A stretch of 64,000 nt of DNA. Origin: Rhabdothermincola sp037478855 (GTDB taxonomy: Bacteria; Actinomycetota; Acidimicrobiia; Acidimicrobiales; Acidimicrobilacustridaceae). The stretch spans positions 1 to 64,000 of the forward strand of contig JBBFLY010000005.1 in NCBI GenBank assembly GCA_037478855.1. The letters run 5' to 3'. Of this stretch, positions 9,142 to 18,091 are shown one piece after another. Under the pieces are notes generated by a model, which did not search any database, was not told the origin of the DNA, and was given only the letters and a program-made list of their open reading frames with translations. The position numbers and the translations under genes are program-made. Every line of letters starts with the position of its first letter. Within the stretch, counting starts at the first letter, position 1.

Positions 9142-9475
9142 TCCGGCGGGTGAGGCGACCCTGGAGTTCGTCATGGACCTCGACAACACCAACCTCCAGC
9201 GAGGCCCCCATCCACACCGGTGGACCCCTACACGCCCCTCATCCCACGATCACGCGCAGCATCCAGGATCGCGGGCAGCGTCCGGAGACGAGCGGGGCTC
9301 TGAACTCGTAGGGGGATCCGCGGGGAGCGGCACGGGGGCTCTGAGAATGCGACCGAACAGGTCGGGAGACTCGGCCACACCGGGTCCGGCTCAGGGTCCG
9401 TCGCTGCCGGCGGTCGGATCGTCTGCATGTCTATGCAGGTGGAACAGCATCATGATGCGTGATGAGTCTGCAAGT
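9142..9475. other. Intergenic stretch without a recognised gene
   Basis: About 330 bp between operator O3 and the toxin-antitoxin promoter. I see no coding frame that resembles a protein family, no tRNA and no mobile-element end. The only structure noted is the antitoxin promoter just after it. Confidence 0.6.
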
Positions 9476-9487
9476 GATGCTAGCATC
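9476..9487. promoter_or_regulatory. Palindrome at antitoxin promoter
   Basis: GATGCTAGCATC is a perfect 12-bp palindrome. It contains TAGCAT (9481-9486), which lies 6 nt before the antitoxin ATG and looks like a -10. It is a good candidate for autorepression by the ribbon-helix-helix antitoxin. Confidence 0.55.
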
Positions 9488-9492
9488 TGAGC

Positions 9493-9723
9493 ATGCGTAC
9501 GACGGTGACGTTCGATGACGACACCGCCCGAGCGGTCGAGCAGCTGCGCCGCGAGCGGGGGGTCGGGGTGTCGGAAGCGGTCAACGAGCTCATCCGCCGC
9601 GGCCTCGTGCAGCGTCCGCAACGGGCGGCGTTTCGTCAGCAGACACGCCGGCTGGGGCTCACCATCGACGTGTCGAACGTGGCCGAGGCGCTCGAGGTGC
9701 TCGAAGGGCCCCGGTCGCGCTGA
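9493..9723 (+). CDS. vapB: Ribbon-helix-helix antitoxin, VapB-type
   Basis: 76 aa. The N-terminus MRTTVTFDDDTARAVEQL followed by VSEAVNELIRRGL is a ribbon-helix-helix DNA-binding domain, and the C-terminal ~35 residues would form the toxin-neutralising tail. Its TGA overlaps the ATG of the toxin gene (TGATG), the usual coupling in VapBC modules. The start ATG 9493 has no Shine-Dalgarno but carries TAGCAT 6 nt upstream, so a leaderless message is likely. The 12-bp palindrome at 9476-9487 probably serves autoregulation. Confidence 0.85.
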   Translation: MRTTVTFDDDTARAVEQLRRERGVGVSEAVNELIRRGLVQRPQRAAFRQQTRRLGLTIDVSNVAEALEVLEGPRSR

Positions 9724-10151
9724 TGCTGGTCGACGCCAACATCCTCATCTACGCCGTCGACGAAGACAGCCCGTTCCACGAGCCCGCACGCCGGTGGTTG
9801 GAGACGGTGCTCAACGGCTCAAGGCGTGTCGGTCTGCCATGGGTGTCGCTCACCGCGTTCGTGCGCATCGTCACGCATCCCCGCGCCGTGCGGGAGCCGC
9901 TGGGTCCCGCCGACGCTTGGTCGCTGGTCGAGGCCTGGCTCGACGCGCCGGTCAGCTGGATCCCGTCCCCCGGGCCTGGTCATCAGGAGATCCTGGGCCG
10001 GCTCCTCACCACGCTGGATCTTCGCGGGAACCTGGTGGCCGACGCGGCGCTCGCAGCACTCTGCATCGAGCACGGGCTGGAGATGGTGAGCGCCGACAGC
10101 GACTTCGCCCGGTTCAGCGAGGTCTCCTGGCTCAACCCGGTCGCCCGCTAG
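9723..10151 (+). CDS. vapC: PIN-domain ribonuclease toxin, VapC-type
   Basis: 142 aa PIN-domain protein, a Mg-dependent RNase that typically cleaves tRNA or rRNA. Acidic active-site residues are visible in MLVDANILIYAVDE, LVADAALAAL and SADSDFARF. Length and order (antitoxin first, overlapping TGATG) match type II VapBC modules. It carries no operator of the catabolic regulon and looks like an independent insertion between catabolic units. The RNA target cannot be inferred. Confidence 0.87.
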   Translation: MLVDANILIYAVDEDSPFHEPARRWLETVLNGSRRVGLPWVSLTAFVRIVTHPRAVREPLGPADAWSLVEAWLDAPVSWIPSPGPGHQEILGRLLTTLDLRGNLVADAALAALCIEHGLEMVSADSDFARFSEVSWLNPVAR

Positions 10152-10367
10152 CAGGGTGCCGAAAAGTCGCTCTGGGCTTCCCCCGTTTCGTGGAGGCCGC
10201 GTGATTGATGATCCCGGAAGCGTCCCGGTGTCGTCCCGCTCCCTTTCCTGCCGGAGGCCGCCCGGGCTACCGCCTGCCCCGGCTCGACCCCGATCCCGGG
10301 CCTGGCAGCTCGGGGTCACGCGCGCATGGTCACTCGGCGGGGTGGTGTGCACTCGGTGACGCAGCGG

Positions 10368-11543
10368 TCAGCTGACCTCGATCACCGTGGCCGCACCCAT
10401 CCCACCACCGGCGCACAGGGACGCCACGCCGTAGCCCCCACCGCGTCGGCGCAGCTCGTGCACCAGCGTCACGAGGATGCGAGCCCCCGAACAGGCGACT
10501 GGATGCCCCAGCGCGACCGCCCCACCGTTCACGTTGACGATCGACGGGTCGATGTCGAGCACCTTGATCGTCCCGACGGTCATCGACGCGAACGCCTCGT
10601 TGATCTCGAACAGGGAGATGTCGCCGATCGAGAGCCCCGCGCGCTGCACCGCACGGGGGATCGCAATGGTCGGGGCCAGCCCGGTGTCCGCAGGCGGCAC
10701 ACCCACCGCGCACCACGCACGAACGATCCCGAGCACCTCGAGGCCGTTGGCTCGGGCGTAGTCGCCATCGGCCAAGACGAGAGCCGCCGATCCGTCGTTC
10801 AGCGACGAGGAGTTGCCCGCCGTGATGGTGCCATCGGGGAGCCCGGACAGCACTCGCAGCGACGCCAGCTTCTCGAGCGAGGTCGACCGCCGGGGGTGCT
10901 CGTCGGTTTCGAACGTCCTCAGCTCACCTCCCCACGACACGACCTCCATCGGCACGATCTCCTCGGCGAAGCGGCCGTCGTCGATGGCGGCGATCGCTTT
11001 CACGTGCGATCCGTACGACCACTCGTCCTGCTCCTCGCGGGACACCCCCACCTTGCGGGCGGTGTTCTCCCCCACGGTGATCATCATGTTCATGTTGGGT
11101 GCTTCCGGGCTGTCGGGGTGGCTCGGCGACAGCCACTGCTCGGGGATGCCGTACGGAACCGGCGACTTGCGATACGTCACCGGCGCCTGGGTCATCGACT
11201 CCACGCCACCGGCGATCACGACCTTGTCCATCCCGGCCCGGATGTTCGCCGCGCCGATCGTCACCGCGGTCATCCCCGTGGCGCACTGCCGGTTCACCGC
11301 CAGCCCCGGTGTGTCCGGTGGGAGACCGAGATCGTTGGCCAGGTACCGGGCGATGCACCCGCCCCCCTGGAGCACCTCGCCCAGGATCAGGTCGTCGACC
11401 TCCTCCGCGGGCACGCCGGAGCGCTTGAGCGCCTCCGACACCGACGCCTTGCCGATGTCGTAGATCGAGGTGTTGGCCAGCGCACCCTTGTACGCGTCGG
11501 CGATCGGTGTGCGGACAGCGGAGACGATGACGGCTTCACCCAT
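10368..11543 (-). CDS. Acetyl-CoA C-acyltransferase (thiolase)
   Basis: Thiolytic cleavage of a 3-ketoacyl-CoA, or the reverse condensation. About 391 aa with all catalytic elements: NRQCATGMTAV (nucleophilic Cys), GHPVACSGARI (His) and SLCAGGGMGAA (second Cys). The ATG at 11543 gives the classical N-terminus MGEAVIVSAVRTPI; longer starts at 11552 and 11558 are possible, but GAGAAT at 11556-11551 sits 7 nt before 11543 as a likely -10. It is divergent from an MFE-2-type SDR across operator O4, so a dehydrogenase and thiolase of one beta-oxidation cycle share a control point. Confidence 0.9.
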   Translation of the reverse strand: MGEAVIVSAVRTPIADAYKGALANTSIYDIGKASVSEALKRSGVPAEEVDDLILGEVLQGGGCIARYLANDLGLPPDTPGLAVNRQCATGMTAVTIGAANIRAGMDKVVIAGGVESMTQAPVTYRKSPVPYGIPEQWLSPSHPDSPEAPNMNMMITVGENTARKVGVSREEQDEWSYGSHVKAIAAIDDGRFAEEIVPMEVVSWGGELRTFETDEHPRRSTSLEKLASLRVLSGLPDGTITAGNSSSLNDGSAALVLADGDYARANGLEVLGIVRAWCAVGVPPADTGLAPTIAIPRAVQRAGLSIGDISLFEINEAFASMTVGTIKVLDIDPSIVNVNGGAVALGHPVACSGARILVTLVHELRRRGGGYGVASLCAGGGMGAATVIEVS

Positions 11544-11559
11544 GTCCGCCATTCTCATT

Positions 11560-11577
11560 CCTGACGTTCATGTCAGC
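11560..11577. promoter_or_regulatory. Operator O4
   Basis: CCTGACGTTCATGTCAGC between the divergent thiolase (start 11543) and SDR (start 11600). Likely -10 hexamers: GAGAAT on the minus strand and TATGCT (11587-11592) on the plus strand, each 7 nt before its start codon. Confidence 0.85.
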
Positions 11578-11599
11578 AACCGCCACTATGCTGCCGACC

Positions 11600-12481
11600 G
11601 TGGGAGCACTGGCAGGCAAGAGCGCCATCGTCACCGGATCGGGCCGAGGTATCGGTCGCGCCGAGGCGCTGGCCCTGGCCGCGGAGGGTGCCGCGGTCAT
11701 CGTCAACGACGTCGACGCCGACCAGGCTGCCGCCGTCGCCGAGCAGATCAAGGCCGCAGGAGGTCGGGCCTCGGTGAGCGCGGACGACGTGTCGACCTGG
11801 GCTGGGGCCGAAGCCGTGGTGCAGCAGGCCATCGATGAGCACGGCCGGCTCGACATCCTCGTCAACAACGCCGGCATCCTGCGCGACGCCATGAGCTTCA
11901 GCATGAGCGAGGCCGACTGGGACGACGTCATCCGGGTCCATCTCAAGGGCCACTTCGCGCCCTCCCACTTCGCCGGCGCGCACTGGCGGAACCGGGCTAA
12001 AGCCGGCGGGGAGCCCGTCTCCGGACGGATCATCAACACCGCGAGCGAATCGGGGCTCTACGGCCTCGCGGGCCAGGTGAACTACGCCACCGCCAAGGCC
12101 GGCATCGCGGCGATGACGATCGTGCTCGCCCGTGAGCTGAACAAGTACGGGGTCACGGTGAACGCGATCGCGCCACGGGCCCGCACCCGCATGACCGAGA
12201 CGGTCCTGGTGGGCCTCGAGCCCGAAGAGGGCCGCTTCGACGAGTGGGATCCGGCCAACATCGCCCCGGTGGTCACCTGGCTGGCCTCCGACGACGCCGC
12301 CGATGTCACCGGGCAGGTGTTCGTCGTGTTCGCCAACCGCCTCCACCTGATGGACGGCTGGGATCTGTTCAGCACGATCGAGACCGAGGGACGCTGGACG
12401 CTCGACGAGCTGCGCGCCCGCAAGGCTGAGCTGTTCGGTGACCGCCCTCCGGGCCTGCCCCGCGTGGGCTTCGGGTCATGA
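11600..12481 (+). CDS. MFE-2-type 3-hydroxyacyl-CoA dehydrogenase (SDR)
   Basis: NAD-dependent oxidation of a 3-hydroxyacyl-CoA is predicted. About 293 aa SDR with TGSGRGIG (nucleotide binding), VNNAGILRD and the catalytic Ser/Tyr/Lys set in NTASESGLYG and VNYATAKAG. The pattern VIRVHLKGHFAPSHFA together with the RTRMTE stretch is typical of the dehydrogenase domain of MFE-2 and of actinobacterial steroid side-chain dehydrogenases such as ChsB1. GTG 11600 is preferred over ATG 11588 because the latter lies inside the TATGCT hexamer, which is 7 nt before 11600. A paralogue lies at 39523. Confidence 0.87.
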   Translation: MGALAGKSAIVTGSGRGIGRAEALALAAEGAAVIVNDVDADQAAAVAEQIKAAGGRASVSADDVSTWAGAEAVVQQAIDEHGRLDILVNNAGILRDAMSFSMSEADWDDVIRVHLKGHFAPSHFAGAHWRNRAKAGGEPVSGRIINTASESGLYGLAGQVNYATAKAGIAAMTIVLARELNKYGVTVNAIAPRARTRMTETVLVGLEPEEGRFDEWDPANIAPVVTWLASDDAADVTGQVFVVFANRLHLMDGWDLFSTIETEGRWTLDELRARKAELFGDRPPGLPRVGFGS

Positions 12482-12512
12482 GCCTCGCCTCACCGGGCGG
12501 CCACCCCAGCGG

Positions 12513-13418
12513 TCACCAGACCAGCTCATCGAGGAACGACGACACGAGGTTGACCGTCGAGTGAGGGTTGTCGCCCGCGGCCAGATGCCCCGCCCTCTCG
12601 ACCGTCTCGAGCCGTGCGTTCGGGATGAGCGCCGCCACCGCCTGCGCACCCTCCTGGCTGAGCACGTCGCTCGCATCCCCACGCAGCACGAGCACCGGAC
12701 AGCGGAGACGTGCCGCAGCCTCCTCCACCCCGGCGAGGAACGTGTCGAGGTTGTCCGCGGGGTGGGCATCTCGCGGGAGGGAGCGGAAGCGGCGGCCGAA
12801 CCCGTGCTTCCACTCCCAGCGGCCGTCGGCGCGCTGACGCAGGTTTCGGGTCAGGCTCTCCGGGCGGACGTTCCTGCGCTGAGGGAGATACGCGGCGATC
12901 GCCTCAGCCGCCTCTTCCAGGGAGCCGAAGGACTCGTGCGCGGCCATGAAGTCGATGATCCTGCGAACGCCCTCCGGCTCCAGCCGGTGCCCGACGTCGA
13001 TCAGCGCGATCGCGACGACCCGATCAGGATGTGCGTCAGCGAACCGGATCGACGCCAGACCTCCGAGCGACGCTCCCACCAGCGCGACCCGGTGCATGCC
13101 GAAGCTATCGAGCAGCGGGGGGAGGGTCGCTGCGATGTCCTCCGGCCCGATGCCCTCGACCAGAGGATCGGAGTCACCGTGGTCGGGTAGGTCGGGAGCG
13201 AGCAGGTGGTAGCGGTGACCGATCGCCGCGCCGAGCTCCTCGTACATGTACGCGGTCTGGCCGCCACCGTGCAGGCAGAGCACGCCGGGGAGCCCACCGT
13301 GGCCCCACTCGAGGTAGTGCACCTGGCGACCTTCGAGCACGGTGAAGCCGCTGCGACCGAGGCGCGGCACGTCGTGACGGGGCGCCGTGTGCTGACCTGG
13401 CACCGGAGCGGCACTCAT
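12513..13418 (-). CDS. Alpha/beta-fold hydrolase
   Basis: 301 aa alpha/beta hydrolase. The oxyanion HGGGQTAY loop, nucleophile elbow LVGASLGGLAS, acidic residue in LRGDASDVLS and catalytic His in RAGHLAAGDNP give an intact triad. Likely substrates are an ester, lactone or CoA thioester of the degradation pathway, or a C-C bond as in meta-cleavage hydrolases; the sequence does not decide. ATG 13418 is chosen because TTGAAT at 13430-13425, itself the start of a longer frame, fits a -10 placed 6 nt upstream. It is divergent from the CoA ligase at 13482 across operator O5. Confidence 0.85.
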   Translation of the reverse strand: MSAAPVPGQHTAPRHDVPRLGRSGFTVLEGRQVHYLEWGHGGLPGVLCLHGGGQTAYMYEELGAAIGHRYHLLAPDLPDHGDSDPLVEGIGPEDIAATLPPLLDSFGMHRVALVGASLGGLASIRFADAHPDRVVAIALIDVGHRLEPEGVRRIIDFMAAHESFGSLEEAAEAIAAYLPQRRNVRPESLTRNLRQRADGRWEWKHGFGRRFRSLPRDAHPADNLDTFLAGVEEAAARLRCPVLVLRGDASDVLSQEGAQAVAALIPNARLETVERAGHLAAGDNPHSTVNLVSSFLDELVW

Positions 13419-13443
13419 GAGGCCATTCAAGCCGCCCCAGAAC

Positions 13444-13461
13444 CCTGACGTCTACGTCAGA
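13444..13461. promoter_or_regulatory. Operator O5
   Basis: CCTGACGTCTACGTCAGA between the divergent hydrolase (13418) and CoA ligase (13482). Confidence 0.85.
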
Positions 13462-13481
13462 GATCGTGGCAAGCTGGCCCC

Positions 13482-15023
13482 ATGGACCTGCTGCACTCCC
13501 TCACGATCGGCGACATCGCCCGTGAGCACCGCCGCAACTACCCGAGCCGGATCGCGGTCGTCGACGGCGACATCCGCCTCACCTGGCCCGAGCTCGATGA
13601 CCGGGTCAACCAGCTGTCGAACGCGCTCGCCTCGACCGGGTTCGGGGTCGGCGATCGCATCCTGTGGCTCGGCCAGAACTCGTTCCGCATCCTCGAAGCG
13701 CTGTGCGCGGCCGCCAAGCTGGGAGGAGTGCTCTGCCCGGCGAACTGGCGGCAGTCCGCCCAGGAGCTGGCCTTCGTGATCGACGACGTCGATCCTGCGG
13801 TCGTCATCTGGCAGGACCGGGAGATCGGAGACACCGTCAGGGCCGGTCGCGACCTCGCCAGCAGCTCCACGGCGCGCTGGATCCGCCACGACGCCGACGT
13901 CACCGATCCCCACAGCTACGAGGCCTTCCTCGCCACCGGCTCGAGCGACGATCCCCTGATCGACGTCGATCCCGCCTCCCCGGTGCTGATGCTCTACACC
14001 GCCGCCTTCACCGGCACCCCCAACGGCGCGCTGTTGAGCCACACCGCGATCCTGGTGCAGGACCTGGTCATGGGCATGATGCAGGAGATCTCGAACAGCT
14101 ACGTGTACCTGAACAGCGGCCCGCTGTTCCACGTCGCCACCTTCATGACCACGATGGCGACCTTCCACTTCGGTGGTACCAACGTGTTCACCCCTCGGGT
14201 CGACGCCGAGGAGCTCTGCCGGCTCATCCACGAGGAGCGCTGCACGGGGGCCTTCCTCATGAGGCCCACGATCGAGGAGATCCTGAAGGTCAACGCAGAC
14301 GGCCGCTACGACCTCAAGAGCCTCCGCACCTTCGCCGGCCGACCGGAGTGGAACGAGATGATCACCATCGACACCAGCCCGTGGGCCCGTCGACCAGCGG
14401 GCTTCGGTCAGACCGAGGTGATGGGCATGCTGACCCTCAACGCTTGGGGTGGCGAGGCCACTGGCAACGCCGGGCGCCCCACTCCGATGGCCCGGGTGCG
14501 CATCGTCGATCCGGACGGCAACGAGGTGCCGCCCGGGGAGACCGGCGAGATCATCGCCCGAGGCCCCACCGTGATGAACGGCTACCACCGACGGCCGGAG
14601 CTCAACCAGGCCCGGCTGGCCGGAGACTGGCACCACACGAACGATCTCGGCCGGCGGGAGGCCGACGGATCGATCACCTTCATCGGACCCAAGGGCCGCT
14701 TGATCAAGTCCGCTGCGGAGAACATCTACCCCGCCGAGGTCGAGAACTGCATCCGGCAGCACCCCGCGGTGCGCGACGTGGCCGTCATCGGGGTGCCCGA
14801 CCCGCGGTGGGATCAGAGCGTGAAGGCGATCGTGGTGCTCCACGAGGGCCAGTCCGTCACCGCCGAGGAGATCATCGAGCACTGCCGCTCGAAGATCGCC
14901 AGCTACAAGAAGCCCCGCACCGTGGAGTTCGTCGACGACCTCCCCCGCAAGGGTTGGGCGGTCGATTACGACGCGCTTGACGAGCGGTTCGGAGGAGGCG
15001 GCTACCCGGGCGCCGGATGCTGA
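13482..15023 (+). CDS. AMP-binding acyl-CoA synthetase with atypical phosphate loop
   Basis: 513 aa ANL-superfamily enzyme for acid to acyl-CoA activation. The core order is normal, with a GFGQTEVMGML segment, the hinge HTNDLGRREADG and AAENIYPAEVEN. The phosphate-binding loop is unusual: LYTAAFTGTPNGALLSH has Phe in place of the usual second Ser/Thr and Asn in place of the usual Lys (PNG, not PKG). The C-terminal motif is DDLPRKGWAVDYDAL followed by a glycine-rich tail, so the A10 lysine context also differs. A subset of actinobacterial FadD-like proteins has this form, so activity is plausible. Control is by O5. Confidence 0.85.
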   Translation: MDLLHSLTIGDIAREHRRNYPSRIAVVDGDIRLTWPELDDRVNQLSNALASTGFGVGDRILWLGQNSFRILEALCAAAKLGGVLCPANWRQSAQELAFVIDDVDPAVVIWQDREIGDTVRAGRDLASSSTARWIRHDADVTDPHSYEAFLATGSSDDPLIDVDPASPVLMLYTAAFTGTPNGALLSHTAILVQDLVMGMMQEISNSYVYLNSGPLFHVATFMTTMATFHFGGTNVFTPRVDAEELCRLIHEERCTGAFLMRPTIEEILKVNADGRYDLKSLRTFAGRPEWNEMITIDTSPWARRPAGFGQTEVMGMLTLNAWGGEATGNAGRPTPMARVRIVDPDGNEVPPGETGEIIARGPTVMNGYHRRPELNQARLAGDWHHTNDLGRREADGSITFIGPKGRLIKSAAENIYPAEVENCIRQHPAVRDVAVIGVPDPRWDQSVKAIVVLHEGQSVTAEEIIEHCRSKIASYKKPRTVEFVDDLPRKGWAVDYDALDERFGGGGYPGAGC

Positions 15024-15042
15024 GTGACCGGCTGCGAGACCG

Positions 15043-15441
15043 TCAGTCGGCCGCCGCTCCACCCAGCAGCACGATCTCGCGCCGGGCGAAGCGCCAGCGA
15101 CCATCCGCGAGCACCAACCGATCGAGGTAGCGGCCGACCGAGCTGATGGCGAACCCCTCGGCGCGATGGGCCACGAACACGAAGTCGGTCGCTGCCTGCG
15201 CCGTGGTGCCGCTGTCGTCGAGGTCGATGACGGGGTTGGCGCAGAGGTGCTTGCCACGCCGCTCAGGTGGCTGCGCCCGCTCGATGAAGGCCTGGATGGC
15301 CCGCCGTCCACGGTGGGTGGTGCCCAGGACGTGGAGCTCAGCGTCATCGACGTAGAGCTGCGCCCACTCGTCGAACCGACCGTCGTCGCAGAGCTGACAG
15401 TACAGAGCGAGCGTCCGGCGGATGCCTTCTTCGGGTGTCAT
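15043..15441 (-). CDS. SnoaL-like (NTF2-fold) protein
   Basis: 132 aa. The N-terminal helix EGIRRTLALYCQLCDDGRFDEWAQLY and the barrel segments ending in RWRFARREIVLLG are typical of the SnoaL/nuclear-transport-factor-2 fold, which contains small isomerases, hydrolases and non-catalytic binding proteins. ATG 15441 begins next to the stop of the upstream EAL gene (15443), so it is probably co-transcribed with it. A longer frame to 15609 is rejected because it would run back into the EAL gene. Ligand unknown. Confidence 0.75.
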   Translation of the reverse strand: MTPEEGIRRTLALYCQLCDDGRFDEWAQLYVDDAELHVLGTTHRGRRAIQAFIERAQPPERRGKHLCANPVIDLDDSGTTAQAATDFVFVAHRAEGFAISSVGRYLDRLVLADGRWRFARREIVLLGGAAAD

Positions 15442-15442
15442 C

Positions 15443-18019
15443 TCACGAGTCAACCATCCCCGGGGCCGGCACGGTCGCACCGTCGAGGAGGCGGCCGATC
15501 TCGCTCGCCGGCTCCGGTCGGGAGAGGTGGAAGCCCTGGCCGAGCCGACACCCGAGCGCGAGGAGACGCTCGGCCTGCAGCGGGCTCTCGACCCCCTCGG
15601 CAACCACATCCAGATCGAGCGCGCCGGCCATGCCGATGATCATGGCCACGATCGACTCCTCCCGGTCGCCACTACCCAGGCGCGACACGAAGCTCCGATC
15701 GACCTTGAGGGTGTCGATGGGGAACCTCCACAGGTAGCTGAGCGACGAGTACCCGGTGCCGAAATCGTCGAGACAGAGCTTCACCCCGATGCGCTTGAGC
15801 GCTTCGAGCGACGTGGCAGCCGACTCGACGTCTCGCAGCAGCATCGTCTCGGTCAGCTCGATGTGCAGACCCGACGGGTCAGCCCCGACCTGATCCAGGC
15901 AGCTCTCCACCCTTTGGACCAGGTCCGGCAACGGCAGCTGCCGGCCTGACAGGTTCACCGACACGAACAGGTCCGGCCGCTGCTGCTGCCAGGTGGCGAG
16001 GCACTCACAGGCCTGGCTCAGCAGGCGCTCACCCAGGGGGACGATGAGCCCGGTGTCCTCGGCGAGTGGGATGAACTCCTTGGGTGCCAGCACACCCAAC
16101 CTCGGATGGTTCCAGCGGGCCAGCGCCTCCAGGCCGACGACCCGCCCCGTGGCCAGCTCGACGATCGGCTGGTAGTGCAGCTCGAACTCGTCCCGCTCGA
16201 TCCCGTAGCGCAGGGCGATCTCGAGCTTGCGGCGGGACTCCACCCAGGAGCGCATCTCGGCGTCGAAGACGTCGTAGTCCTGATCCGGCCGGTCCTTCGC
16301 CTGGAAGTGTGCGACATCGGCGTTGCTCACCAGGGTCTCGGCTGTCCCCGACCCGTACGGCGAGAAGGCGATGCCCACGTTCGCGGCGATGAACGCCTCG
16401 TCATCCTCTCCGAGCTCGAACGGCGCCCGGATCGCCTCGACCAGCTCCGACGCCAACCACACCGCGTCGCCGACGTCGTCAAGCTCGTCGCTGAAGACCA
16501 CGAACTGGTCGCTCCCGAAGCGGGCGACCGTTCCCCGCGGACCGACCGTCTCGACCAGGCGCTGGGCCGCGGCGCGCAGCAGCTCGTCACCCGCTGCGTG
16601 GCCGAGGGCGTCGGTGACCAGCTTCATGCGGTCCAGACCGACGAAGAGCACCGCGACCGGACGCCGGTGGAGGCGAGCCCGATCGAGCGTCGCCGCGAGC
16701 TGGGCCATCAACAGCACCCGGTTCGGGAGACCCGTGAGCTGGTCGTGGGTCGCCAGGTGCTCGAGCTCGAGCTCGAACGCCCTGCGCTCGGAGATGTCGT
16801 GCACCATGCCGATGAACAGGCGACCTGATGCGGTCTCGACGTCGGTCACCGTCAGCTCGACCGGGACCACCTCCCCGTCCGCACGCCGCACGTGCACCTC
16901 GATCGGCCCCACGATCCCCGTGAGCCCGTCACGCAGGTACGCGTTGAACGCCTCCTCGAAGACGGCCCTCTGGTCATCGGCGATCAGCATCGACACGTGG
17001 CAGCCGATGACCTCGGTGGAGTCGTAGCCGCTGATCCGTTCGGCCGCCGCGTTGAACTCGACGATCGTCATCTGCTCATCACAGGTGATGATGCCCTCCG
17101 CGGCTGCTTCCAGGATGGCTCTGGTGCGGTCTTCGCTCTCACGGAGCCGGTTGGCCGCGTGGACCGTGTCGGTCACGTCAGCCACCGTGCCCACGGCGAC
17201 GATCTCGTAGTCACCCCAGTCCCTCACGACGGCGAAGCGGACGCGCACCCACAGCCAAGAACCGTCCGCCCGCAACAGCCGGAACTCGAAGGGAGCCGGT
17301 CGCGTGCCGGCGAGGGACGGTGCGGTCAGATCGATCTCCTCAGCGAGCTCGCGGTCGTCGGGATGGACGAACTCCAACCAGACCCGCCCCTCGATCTGGG
17401 CGGCGGGGAGCTGCAGCATCTCCGACAGCTGTGGGTTCACGAACTCGATCTGACTCTCCGTGCCGACGATGAAGATCCCGATCGGCGCGTGCTCCGTGAG
17501 CAGGCGGAACCTCGCCTCGGACCGGCGGATCTGGCGCTCGCTCGCGGCGAGCATCCTCTGCGTGAGCACCTTCTCGGTGATGTCGACCGAGGCCACCACG
17601 ATCCCCTGGTCGTCAGGCAGGGGAAGGGCGTAGATCGTCGCCGCCCACTCGGAACCCGCGGAGACACCCTCGATCTCGTAGACCGCTGGGCTCCCGCCGA
17701 GCATCTCGTCGCGCATCTGCTCGGCCAACGGTCCGAACAGCGACACCGGCTGACCGACGAGCGCGTCACCACCGAGCCCGACCCGGTCCAGTCCCCGCCC
17801 GAAGGCCTCGGTGAAGGTTCCCTCGTGGTCGACGACGATCAGCGCGATCTCGAGCCGCTCGACGAGTCCCCGGAGCCACCGGTCAGCCTTGCCACCAGGA
17901 TCGGCGATTGCTTCACGGGCCATCGAGCTCAGCGCGGTGATGAACCGCTCTGCCTCCGCATCGAGAGGGGTGACCCGCCGGACCCCCGTGAGCGCCCGAT
18001 CACCTCCGAGCTCGACCAC
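15443..18019 (-). CDS. PAS-PAS-PAS-GGDEF-EAL signalling protein, probable c-di-GMP phosphodiesterase
   Basis: 858 aa cytoplasmic sensor. Three PAS-type segments occupy roughly residues 55-425, with HPDDRELAEEID in the second and SGYDSTEVIG in the third. A GGDEF domain follows whose signature is GSDQF (~residue 500), so cyclase activity is doubtful. The EAL domain has GLEALARW (~630), IELTETMLL, LDDFGTGYSSLSYL and VAEGVE, all intact, which predicts cyclic di-GMP hydrolysis. No membrane segment is apparent. The start is GTG 18019. No catabolic operator precedes it. It is followed directly by the SnoaL-like gene. Confidence 0.9.
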   Translation of the reverse strand: MVELGGDRALTGVRRVTPLDAEAERFITALSSMAREAIADPGGKADRWLRGLVERLEIALIVVDHEGTFTEAFGRGLDRVGLGGDALVGQPVSLFGPLAEQMRDEMLGGSPAVYEIEGVSAGSEWAATIYALPLPDDQGIVVASVDITEKVLTQRMLAASERQIRRSEARFRLLTEHAPIGIFIVGTESQIEFVNPQLSEMLQLPAAQIEGRVWLEFVHPDDRELAEEIDLTAPSLAGTRPAPFEFRLLRADGSWLWVRVRFAVVRDWGDYEIVAVGTVADVTDTVHAANRLRESEDRTRAILEAAAEGIITCDEQMTIVEFNAAAERISGYDSTEVIGCHVSMLIADDQRAVFEEAFNAYLRDGLTGIVGPIEVHVRRADGEVVPVELTVTDVETASGRLFIGMVHDISERRAFELELEHLATHDQLTGLPNRVLLMAQLAATLDRARLHRRPVAVLFVGLDRMKLVTDALGHAAGDELLRAAAQRLVETVGPRGTVARFGSDQFVVFSDELDDVGDAVWLASELVEAIRAPFELGEDDEAFIAANVGIAFSPYGSGTAETLVSNADVAHFQAKDRPDQDYDVFDAEMRSWVESRRKLEIALRYGIERDEFELHYQPIVELATGRVVGLEALARWNHPRLGVLAPKEFIPLAEDTGLIVPLGERLLSQACECLATWQQQRPDLFVSVNLSGRQLPLPDLVQRVESCLDQVGADPSGLHIELTETMLLRDVESAATSLEALKRIGVKLCLDDFGTGYSSLSYLWRFPIDTLKVDRSFVSRLGSGDREESIVAMIIGMAGALDLDVVAEGVESPLQAERLLALGCRLGQGFHLSRPEPASEIGRLLDGATVPAPGMVDS

Positions 18020-18091
18020 GCGTCCTCCAGGTGTCCGGACACTTGCCGATCACAGGAGCCTACCGAAACGCCTCATGCTGCGTTACCGCCG

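Noticed and set aside
9142..9475. Small plus- and minus-strand frames before the toxin-antitoxin pair
   Set aside because: Arg/Ser/Pro-rich products with no start signals or similarity to known families.
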